Source: Pseudomonas graminis
GTDB taxonomy: Bacteria; Pseudomonadota; Gammaproteobacteria; Pseudomonadales; Pseudomonadaceae
Assembly (NCBI RefSeq): GCF_013201545.1
Contig: NZ_CP053746.1
Span: 806,001 to 870,000 of the forward strand
Length of the DNA: 64,000 nt
Direction of reading: 5' to 3'
Below, piece after piece: positions 25,703 to 35,288 of this stretch. Within the stretch, counting starts at the first letter, position 1; each line of letters begins with the position of its first letter. Below the pieces are notes generated by a model. That model ran no database searches and had not been told where the DNA came from. It saw only the letters and a program-made list of their open reading frames with translations. The position numbers and the translations under genes are program-made.

Positions 25703-26869
25703 ATGATGGGCGAATTCGATGCCATCCGACCATACGACGACACCGAAGTAAAAGCCGTGCTTGATCGGCTGCTGGGTGACAAGGCGTTCCTCGCGATCCT
25801 CACGCATTTCCGATTTCCGCGTCTGGCCGGCTCCCTCGGCTGGATTCTGCAGCCGGCCATCGCGCGCAAGCTGCGTCGCCAGTTCGCCGGTATCGACACT
25901 GTCGCGGCCCTGCAGGACAAGGTCGAACATTACGTCGATCACACCATCGAACGCGCCACTGACGGTGTGACCTACACCGGCGTCGAGCAGTTCAAGTCCG
26001 GGGTGGCGTACCTGTTTCTGGCCAATCACCGCGACATCGTGATGGACCCGGCCTTCGTCAATTACGCGGTCTATCACGCGGGTCTGCCGACACCACGCAT
26101 TGCCATTGGCGACAACCTGCTGCAGAAGCCTTTTGTCAGCGACCTGATGCGCCTGAACAAAAGCTTCATCGTGCACCGCTCGATCATCGGGCGACGGGAG
26201 AAGATGGCGGCCTACCAGTTGCTGTCGGCGTACATCAACCACTCCATCCGCAATGACTGCCAGTCGATCTGGATCGCCCAGGCCGAAGGCCGCGCCAAAG
26301 ACGGCGACGACCGCACCGAATCGGCCATCCTCAAGATGTTCCACATGAGCCGCAAGGACGAGCCGTTTGGCGAAGTCATCCAATCGTTGAACCTGACGCC
26401 AGTCTCGATCAGCTATGAATACGACCCGTGCGATCACGCCAAGGCGCGGGAGCTGTACATCCGCGCCACCACCGGCAGTTACACCAAAGTGCCGGGCGAG
26501 GACGATGTCAGCATTGCGTTGGGGATCACCGGCTATAAAGGCCGCGTGCACGTGAACTTTGCCCCGCCGATCACCGAGCTGTTCGAGGACACCAAACTGC
26601 TGGCTATCGAAATGGACCGACAGATCCTCGGCGGCTATCGACTGTTCCCGGTGCATTACCTGGCGTATGCGCAGTGGGCCGACGCCGAGCCCGAACTCAA
26701 GGTGCCGAAGGCCGCCGAGGTGTTCCCGACGGACGAGCTGGAACGTGCGGAGGATGAATGGCAGCGCCGACTCAATGGCTGCCCCGCCGAGCACCGTCCG
26801 TTTCTGATTCAGCAATACGCCATGCCGGTACGCAATCAGTACCGGGTGAAGGCGGGCTTGCCGCTTTAA
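25703..26869 (+). CDS. Large PlsC-domain acyltransferase
   Basis: A 388-residue protein starting MMGEFDAIRPYDD (two adjacent ATG codons at 25703 and 25706). The acyltransferase core has NHRDIVMD (NHxxxxD) at about residue 115 and a later QAEGRAKDG block in place of the common FPEGTRS, followed by a family-specific C-terminal part. The substrate is probably a lysophospholipid or glycerol phosphate, but the unusual second motif leaves it open. It is followed by a terminator at 26889-26913. Confidence 0.85.
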   Translation: MMGEFDAIRPYDDTEVKAVLDRLLGDKAFLAILTHFRFPRLAGSLGWILQPAIARKLRRQFAGIDTVAALQDKVEHYVDHTIERATDGVTYTGVEQFKSGVAYLFLANHRDIVMDPAFVNYAVYHAGLPTPRIAIGDNLLQKPFVSDLMRLNKSFIVHRSIIGRREKMAAYQLLSAYINHSIRNDCQSIWIAQAEGRAKDGDDRTESAILKMFHMSRKDEPFGEVIQSLNLTPVSISYEYDPCDHAKARELYIRATTGSYTKVPGEDDVSIALGITGYKGRVHVNFAPPITELFEDTKLLAIEMDRQILGGYRLFPVHYLAYAQWADAEPELKVPKAAEVFPTDELERAEDEWQRRLNGCPAEHRPFLIQQYAMPVRNQYRVKAGLPL

Positions 26870-26888
26870 GGCCCCCGTCTCTTCAACG

Positions 26889-26913
26889 AAAACGGCGCTC
26901 TCGAAGCGCCGTT
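26889..26913 (+). terminator. Rho-independent terminator
   Basis: Stem AACGGCGCT/AGCGCCGTT, 5-base... loop CTCGA and a TTTTTT run directly after the acyltransferase gene. Confidence 0.9.
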
Positions 26914-26958
26914 TTTTGTTGTGCGCCCTCCGTTGTTGCCGAGACCGGCCTTCACAAA

Positions 26959-26976
26959 TGTGTCACTGCTGACACA
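26959..26976. promoter_or_regulatory. Palindrome upstream of the autotransporter
   Basis: TGTGTCA-CTGC-TGACACA, a perfect 7-bp-arm dyad 62 bases before the autotransporter start. It may be an operator for that gene or a leader hairpin. Confidence 0.5.
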
Positions 26977-27037
26977 CTCAAGCGTAAGACTCGCTCGTTA
27001 AGGTCGTCGCCTATCCAAACGAGTGAAGGCGTACGCT

Positions 27038-30000
27038 ATGCGATCCAGCAATCAGGTTGCCCGTGTCATGGTGTCCTCCCTGGCACTGTCAATGCTCGCC
27101 GTGTCGGTTCAGGCGGCGAGCCGTGCGGGAGACGACACCCTCAACGGCGTTGACCTCCTTTCCGGATTCGACACCTTGTGGACAACCGGCGCGACCTGGG
27201 ACACGGGCACACCGACCGCCCTGGGTCAGAGTCTGCTAAGGCGCAACCTGCAAATCGTGGTCGACCGCGCCAACGCCCGGACCCTCGCGCAGGAAACCGC
27301 TGCCTACTTCGATGACCGCCGTGACCAGAGCTACAGCGCCATCAGCGGCCTCGGCTCGTTGAGCGCCGCCTATAAGGCAGGTGCCGGCGCCTTCACGACC
27401 ATCACGCAGTTCGACGACAGCAATAGAACCGTCAAATACGACGACAAAGGCAACGGCGCAGGCAGTTCGTCTTCGGCGCTGGGCAAAGTCGTAGACCTTG
27501 TCAGCGCCGTACGCAACGACGCCTCGACCACGCCGGCCAAATCCCACTATTTATATCCGCGACCATGGCGGCAGAGTCTGGACGGTCAGAGTCTGGCCTT
27601 CGTGGTGGCGCCTTCCCTGCGCCCGGCAGAAAGCACCACGCCGGCCAGCGACTCGGGTTTCCCCAGCGGCCATACCAATGCCGCGTACCTGTCTTCCTAC
27701 GCACTGGCGTACGCCATTCCCGAGCGTTTCAGCGAGTTGATGCTGCGCGCCTCGGAAATTGGCGACAACCGCATTGAAGCCGGCATGCATTCGCCGTTCG
27801 ACGTGATGGGCGGGCGCATCACCGCATCCTATTTCGCCATCGACAACCTCTCCAATCCGGCCAACTCGCAACTGCGCGCCGATGCTCGCGCACAGGCCCT
27901 GACCTATTTCACGGCGCAGTGCGGCGGTGACGTCAACAATTGCATGGCCACCATCGACCCGGCGACAGATCGCACGTCTCAACACGCTCAGGACAAGGCG
28001 CTGTTCACTTCGCGCATGACCTACGGCTTCGATCCGGTGGGCCCGACCAACCTGGCCGCCGTGGTGCCGACCAACGCCGAAGTGTTGCTGGAAACCCGCT
28101 TCCCGTACCTGGACGCCAGTCAGCGCCGCGAGATACTGGCGACCACCGAGATTTCGTCCGGCTATGCGGTGATCGATCAGTCAGGCGGCTACGGCCGTCT
28201 GAACCTGTTCGCAGCGGGGGATGGTTATGCGGCGTTCAATTCCAACGTGACGGTCAACATGAACGCCAGCCTCGGCGGCTATAACGCCGTTGATGCCTGG
28301 CGCAACGACATCAGCGGCAGCGGCGCGCTGATCAAGAACGGCAGCGGCAACCTGATGCTGACCGGCAACAACAGTTACTCGGGCGGCACGGTGATCAACG
28401 GTGGCGTGCTGACCGGCCATGCCAAGGCGTTCGGTAGCGGAACGATCACCGACAACGGGACGCTGGTCGTCGATCAGTCAACCAACGACACCCTCTCCAA
28501 TACTCTCACGGGCAACGGTGCGTTGATCAAACGTGGCGTCGGCTCGCTGAACCTGACCGGCAACAACAGCCTGTCCGGCGCCACGACGGTGCAAGCGGGT
28601 CGGCTGGCGGTCAACGGTAACCTGGGCAACTCCATCGTCAGCGTGCAGCAAGGCGCAACGCTGGGTGGCAACGGCACCGTTGGCGGCATCAATGTCGCTC
28701 AGGGCGGCGTGGTTGCACCGGGTAACTCGGTCGGGCAACTGAACGTCAACGGCGACGTCAACCTTGCTCAGGGCTCGGTCTATCAAGTCGAATCGGACGC
28801 CAACGGCAATGCCGATCGTATCGTCGCCAGCGGCCGCGCGACGCTCAACAACAGTACGCTTTCGCTGGTTGAAGGCGGTAACTGGCTGGCCGCCAGCCGT
28901 TACTCGATTCTCTCGGCAGCCGGTGGCGTCACTGGTGCGTTTGCCAACGTGCAAACCAACTACGCCTTCCTCACCCCGACGCTGAGCTACACGGCGACCG
29001 ATGTCGGGCTGACGCTGGATCGTAACGCACAAACCTTCGCCAGCCTGGCGACGACCCGCAATGCCCGAGCCGTCGCTCAAGGGCTGGACAGCGCCGGGGC
29101 AGGCAACGCGCTCTGGCGTCAGGTGGTGCAGGACGACGCGTCGACCGCGCAGGCCACGTTCAAGGCGCTGTCCAACGAGCTGCATGCGTCGACCCAATCC
29201 GCACTGATCGAAGACAGCCGATTAGTGCGCAACGCGGTGAACGATCGTTTGCAGCAAGCGCAGTCGGCAGCGGCACTGGGCAGCACGACACAGACCCTCC
29301 CAGGAGATGATTCCCGTGGCGTGGTGTGGACTCAAGCCATCGGCGCGACCGGCAAAACCGACAGCACCGGTGATGTGTCGGGCCTCGACACGCACACCAG
29401 CGGCGTGCTGTTCGGCGCTGACGTGCCGCTCGACGAGACCTGGCGCGTGGGTGCGCTGGCCGGTTTCAGCAACAGCAGCTTCGACCTGCGCCATGCCTCC
29501 GGCTCCACTGACAGCGACAACTACCATCTGGGCGTCTATGCGGGCGCCAAGTGGGGCCAACTGGGTCTGCGCCTCGGCGCGGTCCGCACCTGGCACGAGC
29601 TGACGGCCAAGCGCACGCTGGACTTGCCGGGTGCTTCCGAGCGTTTCAAGGAAGATTACAACGCGGCGACCAATCAGGTGTTTGGCGAACTGGGTTACGC
29701 CATCGAACTGGGCAATGCGCAACTTGAGCCCTTCGCCAACCTCGCGCATGTGCGACTGGACACCGATTCCTTCGACGAGAACAGCAACGCGATCAGGCTG
29801 GAGAACAAGTCTCAGGACAACAACATCACCTTCAGCACCCTCGGCCTGCGTGCCGCCACTCGCTTGAATGCGGGCAGCGTCGCGATCAAACCCAACGCGA
29901 CACTGGGCTGGCGTCGTGCCTACGGCGACGTGACGCCAGAGAGCCGCGCGGCCTTCAGCGGCGGCGACACTTTCGAGCTCTCCGGCGCACCGATTGCCCG

Positions 30001-30136
30001 CAACGCAGCGGTGCTGGGCGCGGGTGTCGATCTGGGTTTGAGCGACACGTTGAGTGTCGGGCTGAGTTACAACGGACAGGTAAGCAGCGATGCGTCGGAT
30101 CAGACGTTGAATGCGCGGGTGACGCTGGCTTTCTAA
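27038..30136 (+). CDS. Autotransporter with PAP2 acid-phosphatase passenger
   Basis: A surface or secreted phosphatase of 1032 residues. ATG 27038 has GAAGG at 8 bases and starts a signal peptide ending near VQAAS; a GTG 15 bases earlier is weaker. Passenger: class A/PAP2 phosphatase with YPRPWR (about 172), FPSGHT (about 208) and IEAGMHSPFDV (about 246), the three motifs of the active site. Then beta-helical repeats with NGSGNLMLTGNNSYSGGT-type units (about 430-600), an autotransporter-associated region, and a C-terminal beta-barrel (about 770-1032) ending in F. Gram-negative type Va secretion is expected. It stands alone. Confidence 0.92.
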   Translation: MRSSNQVARVMVSSLALSMLAVSVQAASRAGDDTLNGVDLLSGFDTLWTTGATWDTGTPTALGQSLLRRNLQIVVDRANARTLAQETAAYFDDRRDQSYSAISGLGSLSAAYKAGAGAFTTITQFDDSNRTVKYDDKGNGAGSSSSALGKVVDLVSAVRNDASTTPAKSHYLYPRPWRQSLDGQSLAFVVAPSLRPAESTTPASDSGFPSGHTNAAYLSSYALAYAIPERFSELMLRASEIGDNRIEAGMHSPFDVMGGRITASYFAIDNLSNPANSQLRADARAQALTYFTAQCGGDVNNCMATIDPATDRTSQHAQDKALFTSRMTYGFDPVGPTNLAAVVPTNAEVLLETRFPYLDASQRREILATTEISSGYAVIDQSGGYGRLNLFAAGDGYAAFNSNVTVNMNASLGGYNAVDAWRNDISGSGALIKNGSGNLMLTGNNSYSGGTVINGGVLTGHAKAFGSGTITDNGTLVVDQSTNDTLSNTLTGNGALIKRGVGSLNLTGNNSLSGATTVQAGRLAVNGNLGNSIVSVQQGATLGGNGTVGGINVAQGGVVAPGNSVGQLNVNGDVNLAQGSVYQVESDANGNADRIVASGRATLNNSTLSLVEGGNWLAASRYSILSAAGGVTGAFANVQTNYAFLTPTLSYTATDVGLTLDRNAQTFASLATTRNARAVAQGLDSAGAGNALWRQVVQDDASTAQATFKALSNELHASTQSALIEDSRLVRNAVNDRLQQAQSAAALGSTTQTLPGDDSRGVVWTQAIGATGKTDSTGDVSGLDTHTSGVLFGADVPLDETWRVGALAGFSNSSFDLRHASGSTDSDNYHLGVYAGAKWGQLGLRLGAVRTWHELTAKRTLDLPGASERFKEDYNAATNQVFGELGYAIELGNAQLEPFANLAHVRLDTDSFDENSNAIRLENKSQDNNITFSTLGLRAATRLNAGSVAIKPNATLGWRRAYGDVTPESRAAFSGGDTFELSGAPIARNAAVLGAGVDLGLSDTLSVGLSYNGQVSSDASDQTLNARVTLAF

Positions 30137-30140
30137 ACGA

Positions 30141-30410
30141 TCACAGCTTTGTGCTCACCCACGACAACAGCAGCGCGAACGCCAGACACGCAGTGCCGAA
30201 GCGGTAGCTCAGGCGGATCATGCGCAAGGTGGGTACATCCATCAGGTGCATGGGTTCGTCGATCGGGGCTTGTTCGGTGAGATGGTGCAAATGGGCCATC
30301 TCTCGCTGCTCCCGAGTGCGTGTGGTGTGCAGCAGCCAGATGCCGGGGCCGGCGGCAAGCAAGGCGCAGAGGTTGATGGCGAGACCGGGGGCGTGATGGA
30401 TAAGCGACAT
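30141..30410 (-). CDS. Small hypothetical membrane protein
   Basis: An 89-codon frame starting MSLIHHAPG with GAGG just upstream; two hydrophobic segments (about 10-26 and 65-85) flank a charged loop. I do not recognise it. A longer frame to 30524 adds a basic non-hydrophobic extension. It is convergent with the autotransporter gene, 4 bases apart. Confidence 0.65.
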   Translation of the reverse strand: MSLIHHAPGLAINLCALLAAGPGIWLLHTTRTREQREMAHLHHLTEQAPIDEPMHLMDVPTLRMIRLSYRFGTACLAFALLLSWVSTKL

Positions 30411-30550
30411 GGTGCCTCGATGACGCCGGATTAATGGGCGCCGCAGACTCAGTTTGGATCTGCCGCTCACACTAGTCGCTGTCACCTTAACGTCACCTGA
30501 ACCGGGCACTGTGTGGGACCTCAAACCGACCCACCGCCACGGAGAGCGTC

Positions 30551-30753
30551 ATGCTGCACGCCCACAACCAGGACCGCCTTTACCTCATCGCCCCCAGCGA
30601 CGAACAGGAAGCATTGATCGACGCACTGGCGTTCAACGTCCAGGACAGGCATTGGCTGGTGTATTGCGCACTTGGCGGTCATGCGCATACGATCTGCCGG
30701 AAATGGATCTGCAGACCGGTTTCAGTTTTCTGGACTTCTATCAGGCGGCTTGA
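30551..30753 (+). pseudogene. Small conserved Pseudomonas protein, frameshifted
   Basis: The frame from ATG 30551 (MLHAHNQDRLYLIAPSDEQ) reads well to CALGGHAH at about 30690, then turns into an implausible Cys/Arg-rich tail ending at 30793. One frame over, the sequence continues as DLPEMDLQTGFSFLDFYQAA and stops at 30753. Restoring one base would give a protein of about 67 residues of a small family I associate with Pseudomonas. Either a real one-base deletion or a sequencing error. Function unknown; a GGAG lies 8 bases before the ATG. Confidence 0.75.
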
Positions 30754-30792
30754 CCCTCCGGCATTGCGAATCCCGAGCGACCCCGCTGAATG

Positions 30793-30830
30793 AAAAAAGC
30801 CCCGGCTTCTCGCGAAACCGGGGCTTTTTT
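30793..30830. terminator. Rho-independent terminator
   Basis: Stem AAAAGCCCCGG with complement CCGGGGCTTTT, 12-base loop, and T-run on either strand, between convergent genes. Confidence 0.88.
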
Positions 30831-30854
30831 GCACATCAGAACCAGGCGTTAAGC

Positions 30855-31436
30855 TTATTGGCCCAGGGTGCGGCCAATCGTCTGATCCTGGAACAGGCGA
30901 GTCAGCGCGTCGCTGAGTACGTCGCTGATCAATTTGGTGTTGGTCTCTTCATTCGGCGCCATGCCAAAACGTTGATCCATCGAAGCCGCGTAACGGCCGC
31001 TGTAGTTACGACCGCCATTCTGAACGTCAGCGCGGAACGTGGAACTGATGTTGGCTTCGGTGACGTACAGGCCTTCTTTCGGCGACTGATACTTCAGGTC
31101 GGCCAGGGTAACGGTCAACTGCGGACCACTACCGTTCGGCACGGGCGTGAAACCGAGCAACCGCACGCCCGCTTCAGCCTGGGCCTGCAACCTTGGCAAC
31201 AACTGCTGGCCGTTGACCGTGATCGAGCTGGTTTCCGGGTACAGGCCACCGCGGGTGCCCAGCGTCTGCGACTGACGACCGTCAACTACCCGAACGACCA
31301 CTTGCTGACCGTGACCGACCGGTGCGAGTTGAGCGTTCAGCTTGGGTTCCGGGGTGAGGGATTGCGGGCTGTGGGCACAGCCCGCCAGGGTCAGACTGCC
31401 AGCGGCAAGCAAACCGAACAGAACGCGACGCAACAT
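30855..31436 (-). CDS. YajG-family lipoprotein
   Basis: A 193-residue predicted outer-membrane lipoprotein with lipobox LAGC after MLRRVLFGLLAAGSL. The start at 31436 has GGAG at 8 bases; the ATG at 31442 is too close to it. The body matches the YajG type (VVVRVVDGR, LYVTEANISSTFRA, LISDVLSDALTRLFQD). Function is unknown. Monocistronic, with terminator at 30793-30830 downstream. Confidence 0.82.
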   Translation of the reverse strand: MLRRVLFGLLAAGSLTLAGCAHSPQSLTPEPKLNAQLAPVGHGQQVVVRVVDGRQSQTLGTRGGLYPETSSITVNGQQLLPRLQAQAEAGVRLLGFTPVPNGSGPQLTVTLADLKYQSPKEGLYVTEANISSTFRADVQNGGRNYSGRYAASMDQRFGMAPNEETNTKLISDVLSDALTRLFQDQTIGRTLGQ

Positions 31437-31660
31437 GCTCATTTCTCCATGGGCCAAGGCACAAAATGTGCCGCAGTATAGCGACCTCCCAAGGCCGCTC
31501 ACTAGGGTAAAGATACGACAGAGTGCCATCGCGCCGGTTCCGGCGAGGGCGCGCGATGGCTCACCTGCTCGAAATCAACACAATTGCGCAATCGCAACGT
31601 CACAGCGATGTCATGCCCGCCGGCCATACTTTTTTCAACTCTCCAGCAAGGAGTCCTGCC

Positions 31661-31894
31661 ATGGACTTTCTTTGGTCGCTGTTCTCGTTGCGCCGCCGTC
31701 ATCGTCACTATGCACGTCTGGACCAGCAGGGCATCTGCCTGGCGTTCAAGCACTGCGCCGAAACGCCCTGTGGTCAGGGCTGGGTCGAAGTCCACGAGGC
31801 AAAGCTGTGCTGGCTGCAGCGCCCACTCCCCGCCAGCGCCCGAGTGACTCCCCGGTCACGTGCGATTACCGCCCGACATATGCTCAGCATCTGA
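31661..31894 (+). CDS. Small hypothetical protein, conserved in Pseudomonas by memory
   Basis: A 77-residue basic protein starting MDFLWSLFSLRRRHRHYARL with AAGGAG 8 bases upstream. Contents: amphipathic start, CLAFKHCAETPCGQGWVEV, and PLPASARVTPRSR. No known domain is visible. It is a free-standing gene upstream of the long mqo leader. Confidence 0.7.
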   Translation: MDFLWSLFSLRRRHRHYARLDQQGICLAFKHCAETPCGQGWVEVHEAKLCWLQRPLPASARVTPRSRAITARHMLSI

Positions 31895-32507
31895 CCGAAA
31901 GACGAATAAAAGTCATTTTTCCTGGATCATTTCTGCCCGTTTCATCGCTATAATCTTCCCCCGATTATAAGGACGTCTCCTGATCGGGCCTCGCAGCATC
32001 GTCGATAGCCACTATCGATTCCTCCGTATCGCCCACAGAGAGCCTTCCACACAGACATGTGCAGCCCGATGTGGCCGCAGCGCAGACGCCGGATCGTCGA
32101 TTAATCCGAACGTCCTTCGCCAGTTCTTGCCTCACATCGCGTATGAACCTGATCTGCAGAGCTGCCATCGCGCAGCCCTTTTTGAGGTCGCGTCTCCAAA
32201 AGAGCGTGAAAAAAACGGGTTTTCACAACTTCACAAGAGTGTGGCAAGCAAATGAATAGTTTCGCGTTTGTAAATGCACCGTTAGCGTCTGACCCAGCCC
32301 CCTTGCAAAGGACCGACCGCAACGCTGTCTCCGTCAAAAGAGCCTGAAGCCTGTCCGCTACGGATTTGGTTGCACAACCGGACGTCTTGACGATAGTCGA
32401 ATGGCTGTACGGGCCGAAAAATGCGTTCATGCTTCCCTTATAAAAGCATCAACCAGGCTCGTTCGGTGGCGTCCGCTGAAGATGCAAAAAATTGCGAAGA
32501 ATCGGAC
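31895..32507. other. Long leader/promoter region of mqo, no clear gene
   Basis: No convincing ORF is seen. The region is less GC-rich than its flanks and holds a 7-bp inverted repeat GTGAAAA (32206-32212) and TTTTCAC (32220-32226), plus GGTTG-CA-CAACC near 32368. It may carry the mqo promoter and a structured leader or a small RNA, which I cannot show. Confidence 0.5.
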
Positions 32508-32627
32508 ATGGCGATCCCGGCCGGGTTGAACGAGGCACTGCGCGAACACCGCGCCGCCCGAACCCGGCGACTGACTACGGGAACGCATGCCGTCAATTTG
32601 GTGCTGCAGATTTTGGAGACGCGTTAA
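32508..32627 (+). CDS. Possible 39-residue leader ORF coupled to mqo
   Basis: Starts [18 protein letters not shown] and ends [21 protein letters not shown] with a TAA whose last A is the first base of the mqo ATG (TAATG). The mqo ribosome-binding site (GGAG) lies inside its final codons. Its own ribosome-binding site is poor, so translation is uncertain; coupling with mqo is inferred from the overlap. Confidence 0.35.
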   Translation: MAIPAGLNEALREHRAARTRRLTTGTHAVNLVLQILETR

Positions 32628-34132
32628 TGGCGCATAACGAAGCAGTCGACGTAGTGCTGGTCGGGGCGGGCATCATGAGTGCCACCCTTGCCGTACTGCT
32701 CAAAGAGCTGGACCCGAACCTCAAGATTGAAGTCGTCGAGCTGATGGATTCCGGTGCGGCAGAGAGCTCCAACCCCTGGAACAACGCAGGCACCGGCCAC
32801 GCCGGGCTGTGCGAGCTGAACTACACGCCGGAAGCGGCCGATGGCTCGATCGACACCAAAAAAGCGATTCACATCAACACCCAGTTCGAGGTCTCCAGGC
32901 AGTTCTGGGCCTACCTGGCGCGCAAAGGCACGTTCGGCTCCTCCCGTTCGTTCATCACGCCGGTTCCGCACCTGAGCTTCGTTCAGGGCGAAAAAGGCAT
33001 GGCGTACCTGAAGAAGCGTTACGAAGCGCTGCGCACCCACCATGCCTTCTCCTCGATGGAATACACCGAAGACAAAAGCAAACTGGCTGAATGGATGCCG
33101 CTGATGATGCCCGGCCGTCCCGCCGATGAGCCCATCGCCGCGACCCGGGTCATGCATGGCACCGACGTCAACTTCGGCAACTTGACCAACATGCTGCTCA
33201 AGCACCTGGCAACGGCGCCCGATGCGCAGGTCAAATACTGCAAACGCGTCACCGACCTGAGCCGCGAGGGTGACGGCTGGACCGTTACCATCAAGGACGT
33301 AAACAACGGCAGCACCCGCGACATCGACGCCAAATTCGTGTTTCTGGGCGCGGGTGGCGCGGCACTGCCGTTGCTGCAGATGTCTGGCATTGAAGAAGGC
33401 AAGGGCTTCGGCGGCTTCCCGGTGAGCGGCCAGTGGCTGCGTTGCGACAACCCTGAAGTGGTCAAGCGCCACCAGGCCAAGGTGTACAGCCAGGCAGCGG
33501 TGGGTTCGCCACCGATGTCGGTGCCGCACCTGGACACCCGCGTCGTCGACGGCAAAAAGTCCCTGCTATTCGGTCCTTACGCCGGCTTCACCACCAAGTT
33601 TCTCAAGCACGGTTCGCTGCTGGACCTGCCGCTGTCGATCCGAGCGGCCAACATCGCGCCGATGCTGGCGGTGGCCCGCGACAACATGGACCTGACCAAG
33701 TACCTGATCAGCGAAGTGCGGCAGTCGATGGAACAGCGGCTCGATGCTCTGCGCCGTTTCTACCCGGAGGCGAAAGCCGAAGACTGGCGTCTGGAAGTGG
33801 CCGGTCAACGCGTACAGATCATCAAAAAGGACCCGAAAAAAGGCGGCGTTTTGCAGTTCGGGACTGAGCTGGTGTCGGCGAAGGACGGTTCCCTTGCCGC
33901 ACTGTTGGGCGCCTCGCCGGGCGCTTCGGTGACGGTTTCGATCATGCTGGATCTGATCGAGCGTTGCTTCCCGGACAAAGCCCGCACCGAGTGGGCCACC
34001 AAGCTGAACGAGATCTTCCCGGCTCGCGAAAAGGCCCTGGAAACCGATGCGCAGCTGTACCAACGCATCAGCGCTCAGAGCGATGCCAGCCTGGACCTGG
34101 TGCCGAACAGCGAAACAGCCACTTTCGCCTGA
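32627..34132 (+). CDS. mqo: Malate:quinone oxidoreductase
   Basis: FAD-dependent peripheral membrane enzyme that oxidises malate to oxaloacetate and feeds the quinone pool; in Pseudomonas it is a main malate oxidiser of the TCA cycle. The 501 residues begin with a dinucleotide-binding motif [15 protein letters not shown] and [23 protein letters not shown], characteristic of Mqo. The ATG at 32627 has GGAG at 8 bases; the frame is open further upstream to 32492 but that extension is not Mqo-like. A terminator follows at 34164. Confidence 0.95.
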   Translation: MAHNEAVDVVLVGAGIMSATLAVLLKELDPNLKIEVVELMDSGAAESSNPWNNAGTGHAGLCELNYTPEAADGSIDTKKAIHINTQFEVSRQFWAYLARKGTFGSSRSFITPVPHLSFVQGEKGMAYLKKRYEALRTHHAFSSMEYTEDKSKLAEWMPLMMPGRPADEPIAATRVMHGTDVNFGNLTNMLLKHLATAPDAQVKYCKRVTDLSREGDGWTVTIKDVNNGSTRDIDAKFVFLGAGGAALPLLQMSGIEEGKGFGGFPVSGQWLRCDNPEVVKRHQAKVYSQAAVGSPPMSVPHLDTRVVDGKKSLLFGPYAGFTTKFLKHGSLLDLPLSIRAANIAPMLAVARDNMDLTKYLISEVRQSMEQRLDALRRFYPEAKAEDWRLEVAGQRVQIIKKDPKKGGVLQFGTELVSAKDGSLAALLGASPGASVTVSIMLDLIERCFPDKARTEWATKLNEIFPAREKALETDAQLYQRISAQSDASLDLVPNSETATFA

Positions 34133-34163
34133 TCGTTGGGTTGCTCCAAAAAAAGCTCTAATG

Positions 34164-34193
34164 GAAAACCCCGCCCTATCAGGCGGGGTTTTC
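34164..34193 (+). terminator. Rho-independent terminator of mqo
   Basis: Stem GAAAACCCCGCC with complement GGCGGGGTTTTC, 6-base loop and T-run 32 bases after the mqo stop. Confidence 0.92.
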
Positions 34194-34246
34194 TTTTTGC
34201 ACTAAGGTACCGGCTTGGGCCGGAAAGCAGTTTCGCAGCTTCAACA

Positions 34247-34708
34247 TCACTTCATCACGAATCGGACGGAATACGCCTGCATCGAGTTTGTGCCTTTGGT
34301 CACCGATGCGGTGCACTCTGCCGGTACGGTCCCGATCGATTTGCCCGTTGCGGATTTCTCCGGCGCCGGGGTGATCGAGACCCAACTGAACGTGACTGCG
34401 TGCGCTGCCGTGAACTCGCAGATTTTGCCCTGCCCGCTCACGCGGAAACTCGCAGAATCATTGCGCGGGTTCTTCAGCGGGATGGACACAGACGCGGTGG
34501 GTGCGTCAGCCGCAAAGCCATAACCGGTGTAATCAGCATTGGGTTTGGCCCAGCTGGCCCATACCAGCGCGAGGTCGATGCCTGTCTGATTCCACATTTC
34601 CATGTTGAGCTGAATTTTTTTGGGGTAAGCCGCCTGAGCGGATGCTGCTGCGACCATCATTGCGATGGCGGCGATGGTGCGGGTAAAGCAAGTCTTTACG
34701 TTTTTCAT
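34247..34708 (-). CDS. Hypothetical secreted protein
   Basis: A 153-residue exported protein: MKNVKTCFTRTIAAIAMMV leads a signal peptide cleaved near AQAAY. The mature part is a soluble, beta-rich-looking domain with one Cys pair (KICEF and AECTAS). The start at 34708 has AAGGGA at 9 bases; the ATG at 34726 overlaps that site. I do not recognise the family. Monocistronic. Confidence 0.75.
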   Translation of the reverse strand: MKNVKTCFTRTIAAIAMMVAAASAQAAYPKKIQLNMEMWNQTGIDLALVWASWAKPNADYTGYGFAADAPTASVSIPLKNPRNDSASFRVSGQGKICEFTAAHAVTFSWVSITPAPEKSATGKSIGTVPAECTASVTKGTNSMQAYSVRFVMK

Positions 34709-34934
34709 GTCATGAATTCCCTTCATTCATCAATGCGAGCGTCCTGCTCGCGGTTCTGTGAACTTCGTCACAGGGCTGAGTATGATGCAGCGTGCCGCTT
34801 TCGGTAGTCGCAAACGCCGAGGCATGCAGTAGGAAGGGTCTTTCGATTGCGTGGTTACGGCGCGGGAGCAGGCGGCTGCTCTCGTACGAAGGGAGCATCG
34901 GGCGCCGAAGGATGGCGCCCGGAAATTGCGCGAT

Positions 34935-35222
34935 TCAGCCTTTCGCCTTCTCGATCAATTCGATGTATTCATCGGCGTTACGTTGATCCCTGATCAGGGT
35001 AACGAAGTCATTGCCGTGCTCGTCTTTGCCGTCGAGGTCGTAACCGGCCTCCTTGAAGAACGTCAGAAAACGTCCGAAGTCATCGATGCGCAGGCCACGG
35101 TAGGCCTTGATCAGCTTGTGCAGCGACGGCGACGTGGCATCGACCGGTTCGAAATCCAGGAACAGCTTGATCTGGGCGTCGCCGATTTCATCGCCAATCA
35201 CCTGCTTCTTATCTTTACGCAT
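34935..35222 (-). CDS. PA4642-family conserved protein
   Basis: A 95-residue acidic cytoplasmic protein (MRKDKKQVIGDEIGDAQIK ... KAYRGLRIDDFGRFLTFF) of the family known from P. aeruginosa as PA4642, which likewise sits between mqo and hpt. The start at 35222 has GGAG at 6 bases. Function is unknown. Confidence 0.85.
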   Translation of the reverse strand: MRKDKKQVIGDEIGDAQIKLFLDFEPVDATSPSLHKLIKAYRGLRIDDFGRFLTFFKEAGYDLDGKDEHGNDFVTLIRDQRNADEYIELIEKAKG

Positions 35223-35288
35223 TGCTGACTCCAACTGACTTGCGGACATTTCACGGGCGGGCAGTTTACCCCCCGCCCGGTCGCGGGC

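Noticed and set aside
25400..26815. 471-codon open frame antisense to the PlsC gene
   Set aside because: Lacks motifs and runs across two real genes.
32492..32626. N-terminal extension of mqo
   Set aside because: Not Mqo-like, and the ATG at 32627 has the ribosome-binding site and Rossmann start.
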